Positions 53,449 to 64,000 of a DNA stretch of 64,000 nt are shown in pieces (position 1 is the first letter of the stretch; the number at the start of each line of letters is the position of its first letter). The stretch is from Alishewanella agri BL06. Its GTDB lineage: Bacteria; Pseudomonadota; Gammaproteobacteria; Enterobacterales; Alteromonadaceae. Made by a program: the position numbers and the translations under genes. The stretch lies in the NCBI RefSeq assembly GCF_000272005.1, contig NZ_AKKU01000017.1, positions 62,001 to 126,000 of the forward strand, written 5' to 3'. The notes under the pieces are model-generated. The model was not told where the DNA came from. It ran no database searches and saw only the letters and a program-made list of their open reading frames with translations.

Positions 53449-54072
53449 TCAGGTGGCGGCAGGGGCAATAACTGCCTTGGCGAGCAGTAAATCGAGCAAG
53501 AGTTGTACACTTTGCTCTAACGAGAATTCTGCGGTATTCAGCACTAAATCGGCAGCCTCTGGCGCCTCGTAGGGATCCGAGATACCGGTGAATTGCTGAA
53601 TTTCGCCGGCGCGGGCTTTTTTATATAAGCCTTTAACATCACGCTTTTCACACTCTTCAAGCGGCGTGGCGATATAAATTTCCAGAAATTTCCCCGGCGG
53701 CAACATCTGTTTTATCCGCTCACGCTGCTCGCGCAACGGCGAAATAAAGGCGCTGAGTACGACTAAACCGGCATCGACCATTAAGTCAGCGACAGCAGCA
53801 ACCCGGCGTAAATTTTCACTGCGATCGGCTGCGCTAAAGCCTAAATCTGCACATAAACCATGCCGGACATTATCTCCGTCCAGCAAATAGGTGTGCACAC
53901 CACGCGCCAGTAAAGCTTGTTCAAGGGCATTGGCAACGGTCGATTTACCCGAACCACTTAAACCGGTAAACCATAATACTGTACTTTGATGGCCCTTTAG
54001 CCGGGCTCGTGCCGCCGCATCAATCTGATACGGCTGCCATTGAATGTGACTCGCTTTGTTGCTTTCTGTCAT
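53449..54072 (-). CDS. cysC: Adenylylsulfate kinase
   Basis: 207 residues. APS to PAPS. Walker [10 protein letters not shown] at about residue 36; [19 protein letters not shown], and the conserved [15 protein letters not shown]. Stop lies next to the cysQ start, so the genes are co-transcribed. cysD/cysN are not in the window. Confidence 0.94.
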   Translation of the reverse strand: MTESNKASHIQWQPYQIDAAARARLKGHQSTVLWFTGLSGSGKSTVANALEQALLARGVHTYLLDGDNVRHGLCADLGFSAADRSENLRRVAAVADLMVDAGLVVLSAFISPLREQRERIKQMLPPGKFLEIYIATPLEECEKRDVKGLYKKARAGEIQQFTGISDPYEAPEAADLVLNTAEFSLEQSVQLLLDLLLAKAVIAPAAT

Positions 54073-54130
54073 ACCGCCTGCCTTTGGAATTTTGGTTACT
54101 GTATCAGCATCCCCGAGAAAGATCAGCCAC

Positions 54131-55552
54131 TTAAGCCAGCCGGGTTAACGGCTGGGCAAAGACTGCCGCCGCAGGTCTTTGCCCAAACCAATGCAACTGC
54201 GATTGTAACGCTACCACTTCGCCGATCACTAATAAGGCTGGTGAAACCACCTGTTGCTGCTCGACCAATTGCGCTAATTCAGACAAGGTGCCGGTGATCA
54301 CCCGCTGTTCACGACGGGTGCCATTTTCAATAATCGCCAGCGGTGTTGCCGGATCGCGGCCGTAAGTCAGCAGCTGCTGTTGGATATCGGCTGCTTTTAG
54401 AATACCCATATAAATCGCCAGCGTTTGATGCGGCCGGCTCATACTGTGCCAGTCTGGCTCATCGCCAGCTTTACGGCAATGGCCGGTCACAAACTGCACA
54501 CTTTGCGCATAATCCCGATGGGTCAACGGAATACCGGCATAGGCGGCGCAACCGGCCGCGGCAGTAATACCCGGCACCACCTGAAACGGGATCTGCTCTG
54601 GCAACAGGGCTTCAATTTCCTCGCCACCGCGGCCAAAAATAAAGGGGTCGCCGCCTTTTAAGCGACAGACTTTTTTACCTTGTTTCGCCAGTTGTACCAG
54701 CAGCGCATTGGTATCCTGTTGTGGCATGGAATGCGCACCGGCTTTTTTGCCGACACAAATCCGCTCTGCATCACGGCGTACCAGCTCCATAATCTGTGGC
54801 AACACCAGATAATCGTAAACCACTACATCGGCTTGCTGCATCAGTTGTAAGGCTTTTAACGTTAATAACTCCGGATCGCCCGGGCCGGCACCGACAATCC
54901 ATACTTCGCCCTGCCGTGGTTGTTCACTCTGTAGCATCTCTGCTAACTGTTGCTCCGCTTGCTGTGGCCGGTTCGCCTCCAGTTGCCGTACCACATCTGA
55001 GTCAAATACCCGCTCCCAGAACTGACGTCGCGCCGCAAAACCCTGAATTTTCGCTTTGACCTGGTCACGAAAACGCCCAACCAATTCAGCCAGTGGCCCC
55101 AGATGTTGCGGTAACAGCGTTTCTAACTTTTCTCTTAGCCGACGGGCTAATACCGGGGCGGTACCAAAGCTGGAAATAGCAATTAAGATCGGGCTGCGAT
55201 CAATAATCGATGGAAAAATAAAGCCACACTTTGGCTGATCATCAACGGTGTTAACCAGCATATTGCGCTCTGTAGCGGCTTGATAAACCGCCGCATTCAC
55301 CTCGTCATTATCGGTGGCGGCAATCACCAGCAACTTGCCATCCAGCAGCTGAGGAGTAAAAAAACCGGCTAACAACTCGGCTTTGCCCTGCTGTTGCCAC
55401 TGAAGAAATTCCGGCGCAAAATCCGGCGCTACCACGGTTAAGCGGGCGCCGGCGCTCAATAAGGTACCGGCTTTACGCAGCGCTACACTACCGCCGCCAA
55501 CAATCAGCACCGGTTTATCGGTTAGTTTTACAAAAAGTGGCAGATACTGCAC
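54131..55552 (-). CDS. cysG: Siroheme synthase
   Basis: 473 residues, three activities. N-terminal NAD-binding precorrin-2 dehydrogenase/ferrochelatase (1-215: [32 protein letters not shown]) and C-terminal uroporphyrinogen methyltransferase (215-460: [41 protein letters not shown]). Makes siroheme for CysI. Same strand as cysC. Confidence 0.95.
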   Translation of the reverse strand: MQYLPLFVKLTDKPVLIVGGGSVALRKAGTLLSAGARLTVVAPDFAPEFLQWQQQGKAELLAGFFTPQLLDGKLLVIAATDNDEVNAAVYQAATERNMLVNTVDDQPKCGFIFPSIIDRSPILIAISSFGTAPVLARRLREKLETLLPQHLGPLAELVGRFRDQVKAKIQGFAARRQFWERVFDSDVVRQLEANRPQQAEQQLAEMLQSEQPRQGEVWIVGAGPGDPELLTLKALQLMQQADVVVYDYLVLPQIMELVRRDAERICVGKKAGAHSMPQQDTNALLVQLAKQGKKVCRLKGGDPFIFGRGGEEIEALLPEQIPFQVVPGITAAAGCAAYAGIPLTHRDYAQSVQFVTGHCRKAGDEPDWHSMSRPHQTLAIYMGILKAADIQQQLLTYGRDPATPLAIIENGTRREQRVITGTLSELAQLVEQQQVVSPALLVIGEVVALQSQLHWFGQRPAAAVFAQPLTRLA

Positions 55553-55714
55553 AGTCGCCTCGGGTTGCAGCCTTTATCATCAGGCTGACAGCTTACCCAG
55601 CAGTGCGGCAAAGCGGAAATAGCAATTTGCGCTCAGTTATAACCAAAGGCTATCAAAAATAGCGTTATTTATACTCAAGCTAATAAGGTGGCGGTATATT
55701 TCAGACATAAAAAA

Positions 55715-55736
55715 GGCGGCAACCAAACGTGCCGCC
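55715..55736 (-). terminator. ahpF terminator
   Basis: Stem ggcggca (55715-55721) / tgccgcc (55730-55736); on the minus strand followed by six T. The rest of the 227-bp gap to cysG shows nothing else. Confidence 0.8.
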
Positions 55737-55779
55737 AAACAGGGATGAGAGAGTATCCCAGGCTATGTAAAACGGTTGC

Positions 55780-57324
55780 TTAGTGACGGATCAGATAATC
55801 GAACGCGCCCAAAGACGCATTAGCACCGGCACCCATCGCAATAATAATTTGCTTATAGGGCGCTGTGGTGGCATCACCGGCGGCAAAGACGCCAGGGATC
55901 GAGGTTTGACCACGCTCATCCACGATAATCTCGCCACGCGGCGATAATTCCACTGCACCACGTAACCACTCAGTATTAGGTACCAGACCGATCTGCACAA
56001 AAATACCTGCCAGTTCAATCCGTTTCGCTTCTCCGGTTTTACGATCGGTATAGTTAATACCGTTCACACGGGTGCCGTCACCTGTCACTTCAGTGGTCTG
56101 GGCTTCGGTAATAATGGTGATATTGCCCATGGAGTTGGCTTTTTTCACCAGTACCGCATCGGCCCGTAGCTCGGCGGCGAATTCTAGTACTGTCACGTGC
56201 TCAACGATACCTGCCAGGTCAATGGCCGCTTCAATACCGGAGTTACCACCACCGATCACGGCGACTTTCTTGCCCTTAAACAGCGGGCCATCACAGTGCG
56301 GACAGTAAGCCACACCTTTACCACGGTATTCCTGTTCACCCGGCACATTCATTTCGCGCCAGCGGGCGCCAGGGCTTAAAATCAGGGTTTTACTTTTCAG
56401 TACCGCACCATTGGCCAGCTCCAGCTCAACCTTATCGGTTTTGCGCAGCTTCACCGCCCGCTGGTTATTCATAATGTCCACATCGTATTCACGCACATGG
56501 GCTTCTAAACCAGCGACCAGCTTTGGACCTTCGGTGTACTTCACCGAAATAAAGTTTTCAATGCCGACGGTATCTGCCACCTGACCACCAAAGCGCTCGG
56601 CCACAATACCGGTATTTAAACCTTTACGGGCGGCATAGATTGACGCCGCTGCGCCAGCCGGGCCACCGCCGACCACTAACACATCGAATTCCGCTTTGTT
56701 TTTCAGTGCTTCGGCCTGACGTTTTTCGGCGTTAACGTCAATTTTCTGGATAATTTTCTCCAGCGTAATGGCACCTTGCGAGAACAACTCGCCATTCAGG
56801 TATACAGAGGGCACTGCCATAATATTTTTGGCTGCAACTTCATCCTGGAACATGGCACCGTCAATCATCACGTTAGTGATGTTCGGGTTAATCGCCGACA
56901 TAATATTCAGCGCCTGTACCACTTCCGGACAGGTCTGGCAGCTTAAGGACACATAGGTCTCAAACTGGAAGCTGCCGCTGATATTTTTAATTTGCTCAAT
57001 CAGATCGGCTTCGACCTTGATCGGGTGACCACCAGAATGCAGTAAGGCCAGTACTAACGACGTAAATTCATGGCCTAGTGGGACACCGGCAAAGGTAATT
57101 TGCGTATTTTTGGCCACAGAGCGCACCAACATGGCGGGTTTACGCTGGGCCTGACTATCGTCGCGACGATAGGTGACTAAATTCGATAATTCGGCAATCT
57201 CAGTTGCCAGTTCATTTACCTCGGCTGCTTTGGCGCTATCATCTAAAGATACCACCAGCTCAACCTCGGTTTTCAGGTTTTGCAGATAGGTTTGTAATTG
57301 TTGCTTCAGGTTAGTATCTAACAT
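55780..57324 (-). CDS. ahpF: Alkyl hydroperoxide reductase subunit F
   Basis: 514 residues. NADH-dependent flavoprotein that reduces AhpC. N-terminal double thioredoxin-like domain with CQTC (C129, C132), FAD motif [26 protein letters not shown] motif [18 protein letters not shown]-terminal disulfide CPHC. SD AAGGAC upstream. Separated from ahpC by 178 bp of hairpin-rich DNA. Confidence 0.95.
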   Translation of the reverse strand: MLDTNLKQQLQTYLQNLKTEVELVVSLDDSAKAAEVNELATEIAELSNLVTYRRDDSQAQRKPAMLVRSVAKNTQITFAGVPLGHEFTSLVLALLHSGGHPIKVEADLIEQIKNISGSFQFETYVSLSCQTCPEVVQALNIMSAINPNITNVMIDGAMFQDEVAAKNIMAVPSVYLNGELFSQGAITLEKIIQKIDVNAEKRQAEALKNKAEFDVLVVGGGPAGAAASIYAARKGLNTGIVAERFGGQVADTVGIENFISVKYTEGPKLVAGLEAHVREYDVDIMNNQRAVKLRKTDKVELELANGAVLKSKTLILSPGARWREMNVPGEQEYRGKGVAYCPHCDGPLFKGKKVAVIGGGNSGIEAAIDLAGIVEHVTVLEFAAELRADAVLVKKANSMGNITIITEAQTTEVTGDGTRVNGINYTDRKTGEAKRIELAGIFVQIGLVPNTEWLRGAVELSPRGEIIVDERGQTSIPGVFAAGDATTAPYKQIIIAMGAGANASLGAFDYLIRH

Positions 57325-57380
57325 AGAGAATAAGTCCTTAAAAACTGAAAGTCGCGGCGCAGCAAGGCAAGGGAGGATCG

Positions 57381-57471
57381 GGCCGGTGTTTCCACCGGCC
57401 AGACACCAAAGTTTCCTTTGGCAGTGTGAAGCTGGATTACAGCTTCACAGAGGGGCTGTAATCAGCTTACA
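57381..57471 (-). repeat. Chain of hairpins between ahpC and ahpF
   Basis: Four stems in 91 bp: tgtaa/ttaca (57457-57471), tgtgaagctg/cagcttcaca (57425-57449), ccaaag/ctttgg (57406-57421) and ggccggtg/caccggcc (57381-57400). The last two have GAAA tetraloops on the transcript (minus) strand. No long T tract, so they may act as 3' stabilisers or partial terminators, letting AhpC exceed AhpF. Confidence 0.7.
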
Positions 57472-57502
57472 ACACTGCAGTTGCCTGCAAGTTGCATCAA
57501 AC

Positions 57503-58069
57503 TTAGATCTTACCAACCAGATCCAGAGAAGGTGCTAACGTCTTCTCACCTGGTGTCCATTTAGCTGGGCACACTTCGCCGTCGTGGTTAGCAACGTACT
57601 GAGCAGCTTGTACTTTACGGAACAGCTCAGCAGCTGAACGGCCGATACCCAGGTCGTGGATTTCACATACTTTGATCACACCCTCTGGGTTGATCACGAA
57701 AGTACCACGCAGTGCCAGACCGTCTTCTTCGATCATCACACCGAAGTTGCGGGTGATAGCACCGGTTGGGTCACCGATCATTGGGTATTCGATCTTCTTG
57801 ATGGTATCAGAAGCATCGTGCCAGGCTTTGTGAGTGAAGTGGGTGTCAGTAGAAACAGAATACACTTCCACACCGATTTCTTTGAACTTAGCGTAGAAAT
57901 CAGCCAGGTCACCTAATTCAGTTGGGCAGACGAAAGTGAAGTCAGCTGGGTAGAAGCACACTACAGACCACTTGCCCAGTAAGTCCTGATCAGTTACTGG
58001 TACGAATTTACCCTGATGGTACGCAGTTGCTTTAAACGGCTTGATTTTGGTATTGATTAATGAAGACAT
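57503..58069 (-). CDS. ahpC: Alkyl hydroperoxide reductase subunit C (peroxiredoxin)
   Basis: 188 residues. Peroxidatic C48 in FTFVCPTE, resolving C167 in GEVCPAKW: a typical 2-Cys peroxiredoxin. Reduces H2O2, organic peroxides and peroxynitrite. Codon use looks strongly biased, as for a highly expressed gene. GGAGCAACAC precedes ATG. Confidence 0.96.
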   Translation of the reverse strand: MSSLINTKIKPFKATAYHQGKFVPVTDQDLLGKWSVVCFYPADFTFVCPTELGDLADFYAKFKEIGVEVYSVSTDTHFTHKAWHDASDTIKKIEYPMIGDPTGAITRNFGVMIEEDGLALRGTFVINPEGVIKVCEIHDLGIGRSAAELFRKVQAAQYVANHDGEVCPAKWTPGEKTLAPSLDLVGKI

Positions 58070-58366
58070 GTGTTGCTCCTTACAGTTAATAAAACAGTTA
58101 ATGTTTCAACGCTGACTAGTGTAGCCAAGCCTCATCAGCTTTTAAAACGAATAAAACAAATCATACTAATCGCTTTAATTGATAAAGCCCAGTTCACAGT
58201 TATACGATTGGGCGCCAAAACAGACCAACGACGGCGATAAAAGTTCGCCTGTATTACTCTGCACTAAGGTTAGGGCTAGGGCAGCTGATTTCAATGCTGT
58301 AACAGCGAATTAGACCACAACATAACAACAGAAGATGACGCAGGGGTGACAACAGATGCAGGCTGT
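58070..58366. promoter_or_regulatory. Region upstream of ahpC
   Basis: 297 bp, AT-rich near 58140-58190, where an OxyR-type site is expected. I see ATTGAT and AATCAT-like half-sites but no confident full OxyR operator. No gene seen. Confidence 0.35.
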
Positions 58367-59140
58367 TTAGCCTTGAGTTGCAGGTAAGGTATCACTCTGC
58401 AAGCGCTTGGGTTGCAGAAAGTACTCCATTAATTGTTGATACTCGCCCGTGGCTTTAAGCTCGTTCAGCGCCTGTTGTAGGCGTTCTACCAGTGCTGGCG
58501 GCATTTCAGGGTGCAACGCCAGATAATTATGACCTACTGCAGACAAATCAATCACCGGTTGCACGACAGTCCGCAGCTGTTGATGCTCAGCCAGCCATAC
58601 CGGCAAAATAAGCTCTGACGCAATTAACAGATCAACCTTGCCATGTAAAAAGGGTAACACCGCATCAGATTTACTATTAAAACGTAGTAAGTTGACATCC
58701 ACTTCAAAGCCCTGGCTTTGCAGATACAACTCATAAACGTCGCCACGGGCAACCGCAACAATATATTGCTTCGCCTGCTCCAGAGTGCGGGGCGGCGCAT
58801 CAAGGCGGGATGTTAGCCAATACATACTGGCACTGGCATGGGCCAGTGGCCCAACCCATTGAAAAGCGTCTTCCCGTAACGGATTGCGTGAAGTGGAGTA
58901 CAAACCGGATTTGGGATCATTTTGCGCCGCTTCATAAGCGCGTAACCAGGGCAATAAGCGGAATTCACATTGGATCTTGGCAATTTGACAGCTACGCCGC
59001 ACCAGTTCAGTGTTCAGACCGGTAATTTGCTGGTCTTTTTCGTAGCTATAAGGCGGGAAGTGCTCGGTATACATCACCAGCGACTCCGCCCGCAGCCATA
59101 GCGGCATTAACAACAGACAGCTGACAGCCAGAAATTTCAT
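58367..59140 (-). CDS. Solute-binding protein family 3 (orphan)
   Basis: 257 residues. Signal peptide about 1-18 (WLRAES). SBP_bac_3 fold: YTEHFPPYSYEKDQQITGLNTELVR and GRINGD-like DVYELYLQSQG. Usual for amino-acid ABC uptake, but no permease or ATPase is adjacent, as is common for such orphans in aquatic bacteria. Ligand unknown. Confidence 0.8.
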   Translation of the reverse strand: MKFLAVSCLLLMPLWLRAESLVMYTEHFPPYSYEKDQQITGLNTELVRRSCQIAKIQCEFRLLPWLRAYEAAQNDPKSGLYSTSRNPLREDAFQWVGPLAHASASMYWLTSRLDAPPRTLEQAKQYIVAVARGDVYELYLQSQGFEVDVNLLRFNSKSDAVLPFLHGKVDLLIASELILPVWLAEHQQLRTVVQPVIDLSAVGHNYLALHPEMPPALVERLQQALNELKATGEYQQLMEYFLQPKRLQSDTLPATQG

Positions 59141-59218
59141 TACTTAGCTAGCACCACACCCTTAGATGTAACTTAATATGGCTGAATTTTCAGCAAAGCG
59201 ATAGCGCTTTCAGAAAAA

Positions 59219-59968
59219 TTAGATACCGTCACCGTCCATATGCAAACCGCATTCGCGGCCAAAGCCATTAAAGCGGGTATCCTCCTCACTCATGCCCGGT
59301 TCAAATTTCGCAGTGGAATGGGTATCACCAACCGACAGATAGCCCTGCTCCCACAACGGATGGTAAGGCAGGTTATGCTGTTTTAAGTAGTAAAAGACGT
59401 CCTTATTGCTCCAGTCGATAATAGGCTGCACCTTAACCACCCCGCGGCTGATTTCCACTATGGCTTTATCGGCACGGGTGCTGCTCTGGCTGCGGCGCAA
59501 GCCGGTAAACCAGGTGCCCACTTTTAGCTCGCGTAGCGCTCGCTGCATGGGCTCGACTTTATTAAGCTGATTATATTGCTTGATACCCTCAGCACTTAAC
59601 CAGAGCTGGCCATAGCGGGCTTCCTGCCACTGTGGACTGAGAGCAGCGCGATAAACCTGCAAGTTCAGTCCCAGTCGCTCAGTCAGCTGATCAATAAACT
59701 GATAGGTTTCCGGAAATAAATAGCCGGTGTCGGTCAGCACTACCGGAATATCCGGTTTTTGCACGCTGACCAGATGCAGCATCACCGCGGCCTGAATGCC
59801 AAAACTGGAGCTGAGCATCGGTTGCTGCGGTAAATGACGCAGCGCCCAGGCCACCCGCTCAGCCGCCGACAGAGGCGCCAGCAGCGAATTAAGCTCCGCC
59901 AGCCAGGCTTGCTGCACTTCGGTGCTCTGCTGCAGGATCTGCCGGTAATCATTCAGTACTTGCCCCAT
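59219..59968 (-). CDS. cysH: Phosphoadenosine phosphosulfate reductase
   Basis: 249 residues. PAPS to sulfite with thioredoxin. PP-loop [15 protein letters not shown] near residue 55; catalytic C240 in ECGLHMDG at the C-terminus. No CC-x-CC Fe-S cysteines, so a PAPS- rather than APS-reductase. 15 bp after cysI, last gene of cysJIH. Confidence 0.95.
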   Translation of the reverse strand: MGQVLNDYRQILQQSTEVQQAWLAELNSLLAPLSAAERVAWALRHLPQQPMLSSSFGIQAAVMLHLVSVQKPDIPVVLTDTGYLFPETYQFIDQLTERLGLNLQVYRAALSPQWQEARYGQLWLSAEGIKQYNQLNKVEPMQRALRELKVGTWFTGLRRSQSSTRADKAIVEISRGVVKVQPIIDWSNKDVFYYLKQHNLPYHPLWEQGYLSVGDTHSTAKFEPGMSEEDTRFNGFGRECGLHMDGDGI

Positions 59969-59983
59969 GCTGCTTACTCCGGC

Positions 59984-61702
59984 TCAGGCGTGAAAATCGG
60001 TTTTAGACACTTTGACCTCTGCGACCACACCGCTGCGGATCACAAAGTCACCAAAGTCTTCGCCGGCCTGCCGTTCGGTGGCCCAACGCCCGATAAGCTG
60101 GTCAAGCTGAGCTAAAATCTCCGCTTCTGCAACGTTATCTAAAAACAGTTTCGGGATCCGGGTACCGACTTTGTTACCCCCCAGATAGACATTGTATTTA
60201 CCCGGCGCCCGGCCCACTAAGCCGACCTCGGCCAGCATCGCACGGCCACAGCCATTCGGACAGCCGGTGACCCGCAGCACGATATGATCGTCGGCAACGC
60301 CGTTTTTGCTAAGCAAGCCTTCAACTTTCGTCACCAGTTCAGGCAGATAACGCTCCGCTTCCGCCATTGCCAGCGGGCAGGTCGGGAACGACACACAGGC
60401 CATCGAGTTTTTACGCTGCTCACTGTGGCTGTCATCCAGCAAACCGTATTGACGTGCCAGTTGTTCGATTTGCGCTTTTTGCTCGAGCGGCACGCCGGCA
60501 ATAATCAGGTTCTGGTTTGCCGTCATCCGCAAATCGCCCTGATGGATCTTCGCGATTTCCGCTAAGCCGGTTTTTAATGGTTTGCCGGGGAAATCCAGCA
60601 CCCGGCCATTTTCGATAAACAGCGTCAGGTGATGTTTACCATCAATGCCCTCGACCCAACCAAAGCGATCGCCGCGGCTGGTAAAGGCATAAGGACGCAC
60701 CGGTTCAAAAGCCACGCCAACGCGCTTTTCTACTTCACTACGGAAATTGTCGACGCCGATGCGATCGATGGTGTACTTGGTTTTGGCGTTTTTACGATTC
60801 ACCCGATCACCATAATCGCGCTGCACGGTGACCACATGCTCGGCCACTTTCAGTACATGCTCCAGGCTAATAAAGCCCAGCTCTTCCGCCCGGCGCGGAT
60901 AAGTCGAGGTATCGCCAAAGGTCATCGCCAGGCCGCCACCAACCAGCACATTAAAGCCAATCAACTGGCCGTGCTCGGCAATGGCAACAAAATTCAGATC
61001 GTTGGCATGCACATCAACATCATTGTGCGGCGGGATCACCACTGTGGTTTTAAACTTACGTGGCAGGTAGGTATCACCCAGCACCGGTTCGGTCTCGGTG
61101 GTTTCAATTTTTTCCTCATCCAGCCAGATCTCGGCATAGGCGCGGGTTTTCGGCAGCAAATGTTCGCTGATCTTAATCGCCCACTGATACGCCTGTTGAT
61201 GTAACTCGCTCTCGACCGGGTTAGAGGTGCAAAGCACGTTACGGTTAACATCTCCGGCAGTGGCAATCGAATCGATGCCAATGCTGTTTAAGAACTGGTG
61301 CATCGGTTTAATATTCGGCTTTAACACGCCATGAAACTGAAAAGTCTGGCGGGTGGTCAGGCGGATACTGCCATATAAGGTGTGCTCGGCCGCGAACTTA
61401 TCGATAGCCAGCCATTGCGTTGGTGTAATAATGCCGCCGGGCATCCGCGCCCGCAGCATTACATTGTGCAGCGGCTCCAGCTTTTGCGCCGCGCGCTCCG
61501 CGCGGATATCACGGTCATCCTGCTGATACATGCCGTGAAAACGGATCAACATAAAGTTATCGCCGGTAAAACCACCGGTAATCTCATTTTGCAAGTCGCT
61601 GGTGATAGTGCCACGTAAATGGTCGCTTTCAGCCTTTAAGCGCTCGTTGTCCGACAGCTTGCCCGGCGCGACAAATTCAGGATTAACAGGATACTGACTC
61701 AT
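59984..61702 (-). CDS. cysI: Sulfite reductase hemoprotein subunit
   Basis: 572 residues (E. coli 570). Siroheme/4Fe-4S ligands in [20 protein letters not shown] and [12 protein letters not shown]. Starts one base into the cysJ stop (TAATG). Reduces sulfite to sulfide using electrons from CysJ; siroheme comes from cysG in this window. Confidence 0.97.
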   Translation of the reverse strand: MSQYPVNPEFVAPGKLSDNERLKAESDHLRGTITSDLQNEITGGFTGDNFMLIRFHGMYQQDDRDIRAERAAQKLEPLHNVMLRARMPGGIITPTQWLAIDKFAAEHTLYGSIRLTTRQTFQFHGVLKPNIKPMHQFLNSIGIDSIATAGDVNRNVLCTSNPVESELHQQAYQWAIKISEHLLPKTRAYAEIWLDEEKIETTETEPVLGDTYLPRKFKTTVVIPPHNDVDVHANDLNFVAIAEHGQLIGFNVLVGGGLAMTFGDTSTYPRRAEELGFISLEHVLKVAEHVVTVQRDYGDRVNRKNAKTKYTIDRIGVDNFRSEVEKRVGVAFEPVRPYAFTSRGDRFGWVEGIDGKHHLTLFIENGRVLDFPGKPLKTGLAEIAKIHQGDLRMTANQNLIIAGVPLEQKAQIEQLARQYGLLDDSHSEQRKNSMACVSFPTCPLAMAEAERYLPELVTKVEGLLSKNGVADDHIVLRVTGCPNGCGRAMLAEVGLVGRAPGKYNVYLGGNKVGTRIPKLFLDNVAEAEILAQLDQLIGRWATERQAGEDFGDFVIRSGVVAEVKVSKTDFHA

Positions 61703-63516
61703 TAATACACATCCTTCTGATAGCGTTTGGCTATCCGTAACTGATCTAAATACTGTTGCGCGGCCTTTTCATCTTTACCGCCTTGCTGCTGCACTATCGT
61801 CAACAACGCCTGATGCACATCTTTCGCCATCCGGGCGCCATCACCGCAGATATACAGGTGTGCACCCTGCTCTAACCATTGCCAGACCTCAGCGCCATGT
61901 TTCAGCAGCTTGTGCTGCACATAGACTTTTTCCGCCGTATCACGGCTAAAGGCAACGTCGAGCCGGGTCAGCAAGCCTTGCTTTAAGTAATTCTGTAGCT
62001 CCACCTGATACAGGAAGTCCTGGGTAAAGTGTGGGTTACCAAAGAATAGCCAGTTTTTACCGCTGGCGGCACGGGCATCCCGCTCTTGTAAAAAGGCGCG
62101 GAACGGCGCAATGCCGGTGCCCGGGCCAATCATAATTACCGGGGTGTCATCATTTTCCGGCAAGCGGAAGTTGTTATTGGTTTCAACAAACACCTTAATG
62201 CTGCCACCCTCTGCTAACCGCTCGGCTAAAAAGCCGGAAGCGCCACCCAGATGCGGTTTGCCATAGGCTTCATAACGCACCACACCCACCGTTAAATGCA
62301 CTTCGTCCTCTACCTCGGCCTGTGAGGACGCAATAGAATATAAGCGTGGCTGCTGCTTACGTAGCGCATCCACCAGTTGCTGCGCGCTAATCAGCGCCGG
62401 ATGTTCACGTACGATATCGATAATCTGCCGCTCGCTCAGATAGCTGCGTAGCGCGGTTTTATCGGCCACTAAAGCTTGTAACGCGGCGCTGCCGCTGGCT
62501 TTGGCATACTTATCGACGAAGGCGGGATAGGACTGGGTTAGCTCCAGCTGTTCAGTCAGGACATCACTAATGGTCAGACGCTCTGTACCCAGTAATACCG
62601 GGGTAGTAGCGGCAATGCCAGTGAGCAGTAAGAGCTCTTTTACCAGCTGTGGGTCATTACTGAAATAAACACCCAGGGCGTCACCCGGCTGATAACGCAG
62701 CCCGGAGCCCGCCAGCGAAATCTCAATATGCCGCACATCTTTGCTCGAATCACGGCCAGTGATCTTCTGATTGGTATACAGCTCAGCGCTAAACGGCTGT
62801 TGTTTACTGTAACTGCTCTCTGCCGCCGCCGTTTGGCTGACACCCGGCCAGCTAATAACATCAGCCGTTGCCGCCGGCGCCTGCGCAAATTCCGGCTCTA
62901 AGGTAGTGATTAGCTGCTGCTGCCAGTTTGCGGCGGCAGTGCCGTAGTCGACATCCAGATCGGCCCGGGCAATAATAGCTTTGCCGCCTAATTCGGCGAG
63001 GCGCTGATCAAAATCCTGTGCTGTTTTGCAGAAAAATTCATAGCTGGTATCGCCTAAGCCCAATACCGCATAACGCAGCTCTGGCAGCTGTGGCGCTTTT
63101 TTACTAAACAGGAAGTTATAAAAGCTGATGGCATTTTCCGGCGGCTCTCCCTCACCATAGGTCGAGGTGACAATCACTAAAAAGCGCTCATTTTTCAGAT
63201 TAGCCGCTTTATATTCGGCCAGGTCCTGCACCTTAACCGTAAAGCCTTTGCCACTGGCGGCCTTGCCCAGATCTTGCGCAACATGCTTGGCATTGCCGGT
63301 TTGTGAACCATATAGCACTGTTAAAGTCGCGGCAGGTGCCGCTACCGCCGAAGGAGCAACTGCCACACTCTGACCGGCCAATTGGGCACTGGCCGCCAGA
63401 TAGCCACTAACCCAGGCTTGCTGGATCGGATTAAGCTGGCTTACCAGCCCCTGTAATTGTTTTACCTGCTGTTCAGACAGCGGGCTGGCCTGAGCGACCA
63501 GTGACGATAACAGCAT
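61702..63516 (-). CDS. cysJ: Sulfite reductase flavoprotein subunit
   Basis: 604 residues. FMN flavodoxin domain (about 65-205: [36 protein letters not shown]) and FAD/NADPH FNR domain ([27 protein letters not shown], ending YQKDVY). First gene of cysJIH; AGGG lies six bases before ATG. Divergent from the gene at the right edge. Confidence 0.96.
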   Translation of the reverse strand: MLLSSLVAQASPLSEQQVKQLQGLVSQLNPIQQAWVSGYLAASAQLAGQSVAVAPSAVAAPAATLTVLYGSQTGNAKHVAQDLGKAASGKGFTVKVQDLAEYKAANLKNERFLVIVTSTYGEGEPPENAISFYNFLFSKKAPQLPELRYAVLGLGDTSYEFFCKTAQDFDQRLAELGGKAIIARADLDVDYGTAAANWQQQLITTLEPEFAQAPAATADVISWPGVSQTAAAESSYSKQQPFSAELYTNQKITGRDSSKDVRHIEISLAGSGLRYQPGDALGVYFSNDPQLVKELLLLTGIAATTPVLLGTERLTISDVLTEQLELTQSYPAFVDKYAKASGSAALQALVADKTALRSYLSERQIIDIVREHPALISAQQLVDALRKQQPRLYSIASSQAEVEDEVHLTVGVVRYEAYGKPHLGGASGFLAERLAEGGSIKVFVETNNNFRLPENDDTPVIMIGPGTGIAPFRAFLQERDARAASGKNWLFFGNPHFTQDFLYQVELQNYLKQGLLTRLDVAFSRDTAEKVYVQHKLLKHGAEVWQWLEQGAHLYICGDGARMAKDVHQALLTIVQQQGGKDEKAAQQYLDQLRIAKRYQKDVY

Positions 63517-63813
63517 AACAAACCCTGCTTAAATTAATTACCCACATTTTAGCCATCCAGATGACTACTGGTAAAAGAATGGATCTCTCTTGGTTATTCC
63601 AGAAAGGAATTAAAAACTCAGGCGGCCTGAATAAGTTCTTTCTAAAGACAGTAACAACCACTTAGTCAAACTCACTACTTTTTAGCAAATCCAACAATAA
63701 ACTTCCTAAGCCCGTCACTAATAAAATAATTTTATTGTTTAAAATCAGCGTATTAATAGTTGGCATTCACTTTGCTCTGCTAACAGGGTCAAATCAGCAA
63801 GAAGGATAAAATA
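63517..63813. promoter_or_regulatory. Divergent region cysJ / YggN-like gene
   Basis: 297 bp, AT-rich from 63660 to 63760. A CysB-dependent promoter is expected but no site is recognisable by eye. No gene seen. Confidence 0.35.
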
Positions 63814-64000
63814 ATGAAAGCATTACTGTTAACTGCCGCTGTTACTATCTCTAACCCGGCGGTAGCTGAGCAAAGCTGCCAGTTTCAACTTGAACACGAT
63901 TTACTGATCTCACCCACCCAACTGGTTTTGCAACAACAACAGCAGCCTCTGTGGCGTATTGACCCACAAGGCCGGCTTTGGTTAGCAGACAAAGAGCAAA
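63814..64000 (+). CDS. DUF2884 (YggN-like) exported protein, N-terminal part
   Basis: First 62 residues before the window ends: signal peptide (MKALLLTAAVTISNPAVAEQ) and CQFQLEHDLLISPTQLVL, then IDPQGRLWLADKEQ, resembling the start of YggN/DUF2884 proteins (Cys then HDL-isp). GAAGGA nine bases before ATG. Assignment is from pattern only. Confidence 0.6.
   Translation, partial: MKALLLTAAVTISNPAVAEQSCQFQLEHDLLISPTQLVLQQQQQPLWRIDPQGRLWLADKEQ

Noticed and set aside
58140-58190. OxyR operator before ahpC
   Set aside because: AT-rich with half-site-like patches but no confident match to the four-element consensus; not annotated as a site.
60629-61204. 191-residue plus-strand ORF within cysI
   Set aside because: Antisense shadow of an intact, well-conserved cysI; no signals.
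1-64000. Mobile elements, CRISPR, tRNA and rRNA
   Set aside because: No terminal inverted repeats with transposase, no regularly spaced direct repeats, and no tRNA/rRNA-like sequence seen by eye.

Overview
The window looks like a chromosomal segment of a Gram-negative gammaproteobacterium, most likely an aquatic Alteromonadales/Chromatiales-type organism (Rheinheimera, Alishewanella or Arsukibacterium-like). That placement is inferred from a TonB-dependent receptor plus tryptophan-halogenase carbohydrate locus, many lipoproteins, SpeA/SpeE polyamine synthesis, an ilvGMDA operon with an attenuator, ArfA, CnoX/YbbN and RsuA. I saw no rRNA, tRNA, insertion sequence, phage, integron or CRISPR array. 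Almost everything is core or soft-core chromosome.

Layout. 1-7.7 kb: maltodextrin/starch locus with a halogenase fragment, TonB-dependent receptor, MalQ and a secreted GH13 amylase; two LacI-type palindromes sit in the divergent promoter. 7.7-13.5 kb: a 39-residue membrane ORF, an S9 exopeptidase, an outer-membrane barrel and an M13 lipoprotein protease. 13.7-18.4 kb: a yjfL-yjfM-yjfC-like operon (DUF350, DUF1190, glutathionylspermidine-synthase fold), argA with tandem ARG boxes, and a short GlpD-like oxidoreductase. 18.6-24.9 kb: a coiled-coil lipoprotein, proB, a YiaD-like OmpA lipoprotein, and divergent speE/speA. 24.9-28.9 kb: two tandem acyltransferases, a methyltransferase and cnoX/ybbN. 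29.1-34.6 kb: ilvIH, a CPA2 antiporter coupled to an atypical Nramp-family transporter, and two small genes. 34.6-40.6 kb: an M16 protease, acuI/yhdH, ohrR-ohr, yjjX and arfA. 40.6-46.2 kb: ilvLGMDA. 46.4-51.9 kb: DUF1289 and GlsB proteins, a four-lipoprotein CsgG-DUF4810-DUF799 operon, then a DUF3015-DUF4105 pair. 51.9-63.5 kb: rsuA, cysQ-cysC, cysG, ahpF-ahpC, an orphan solute-binding protein and cysJIH. The right edge cuts a YggN/DUF2884-like gene.

How the parts work together. The first locus takes up and breaks down maltodextrins. Two acetohydroxyacid synthases (IlvIH and IlvGM) feed branched-chain amino acid synthesis with IlvD and IlvA. ArgA starts arginine synthesis, and SpeA and SpeE catalyse two of the steps from arginine to spermidine. 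CysJIH, CysC, CysQ and CysG (siroheme) cover most of sulfate reduction; the ATP sulfurylase CysDN is not in the window. AhpCF and Ohr/OhrR remove peroxides.

The most rewarding signals are regulatory and mostly too short for gene callers: an Ile/Val/Leu-rich ilv leader peptide with competing hairpins, a terminator hairpin inside the arfA reading frame (non-stop mRNA control), tandem ARG boxes with a promoter that moves the argA start, paired maltose-type operators, and a chain of hairpins between ahpC and ahpF. The best candidate for a little-described system is the four-lipoprotein CsgG-like operon next to DUF3015/DUF4105.
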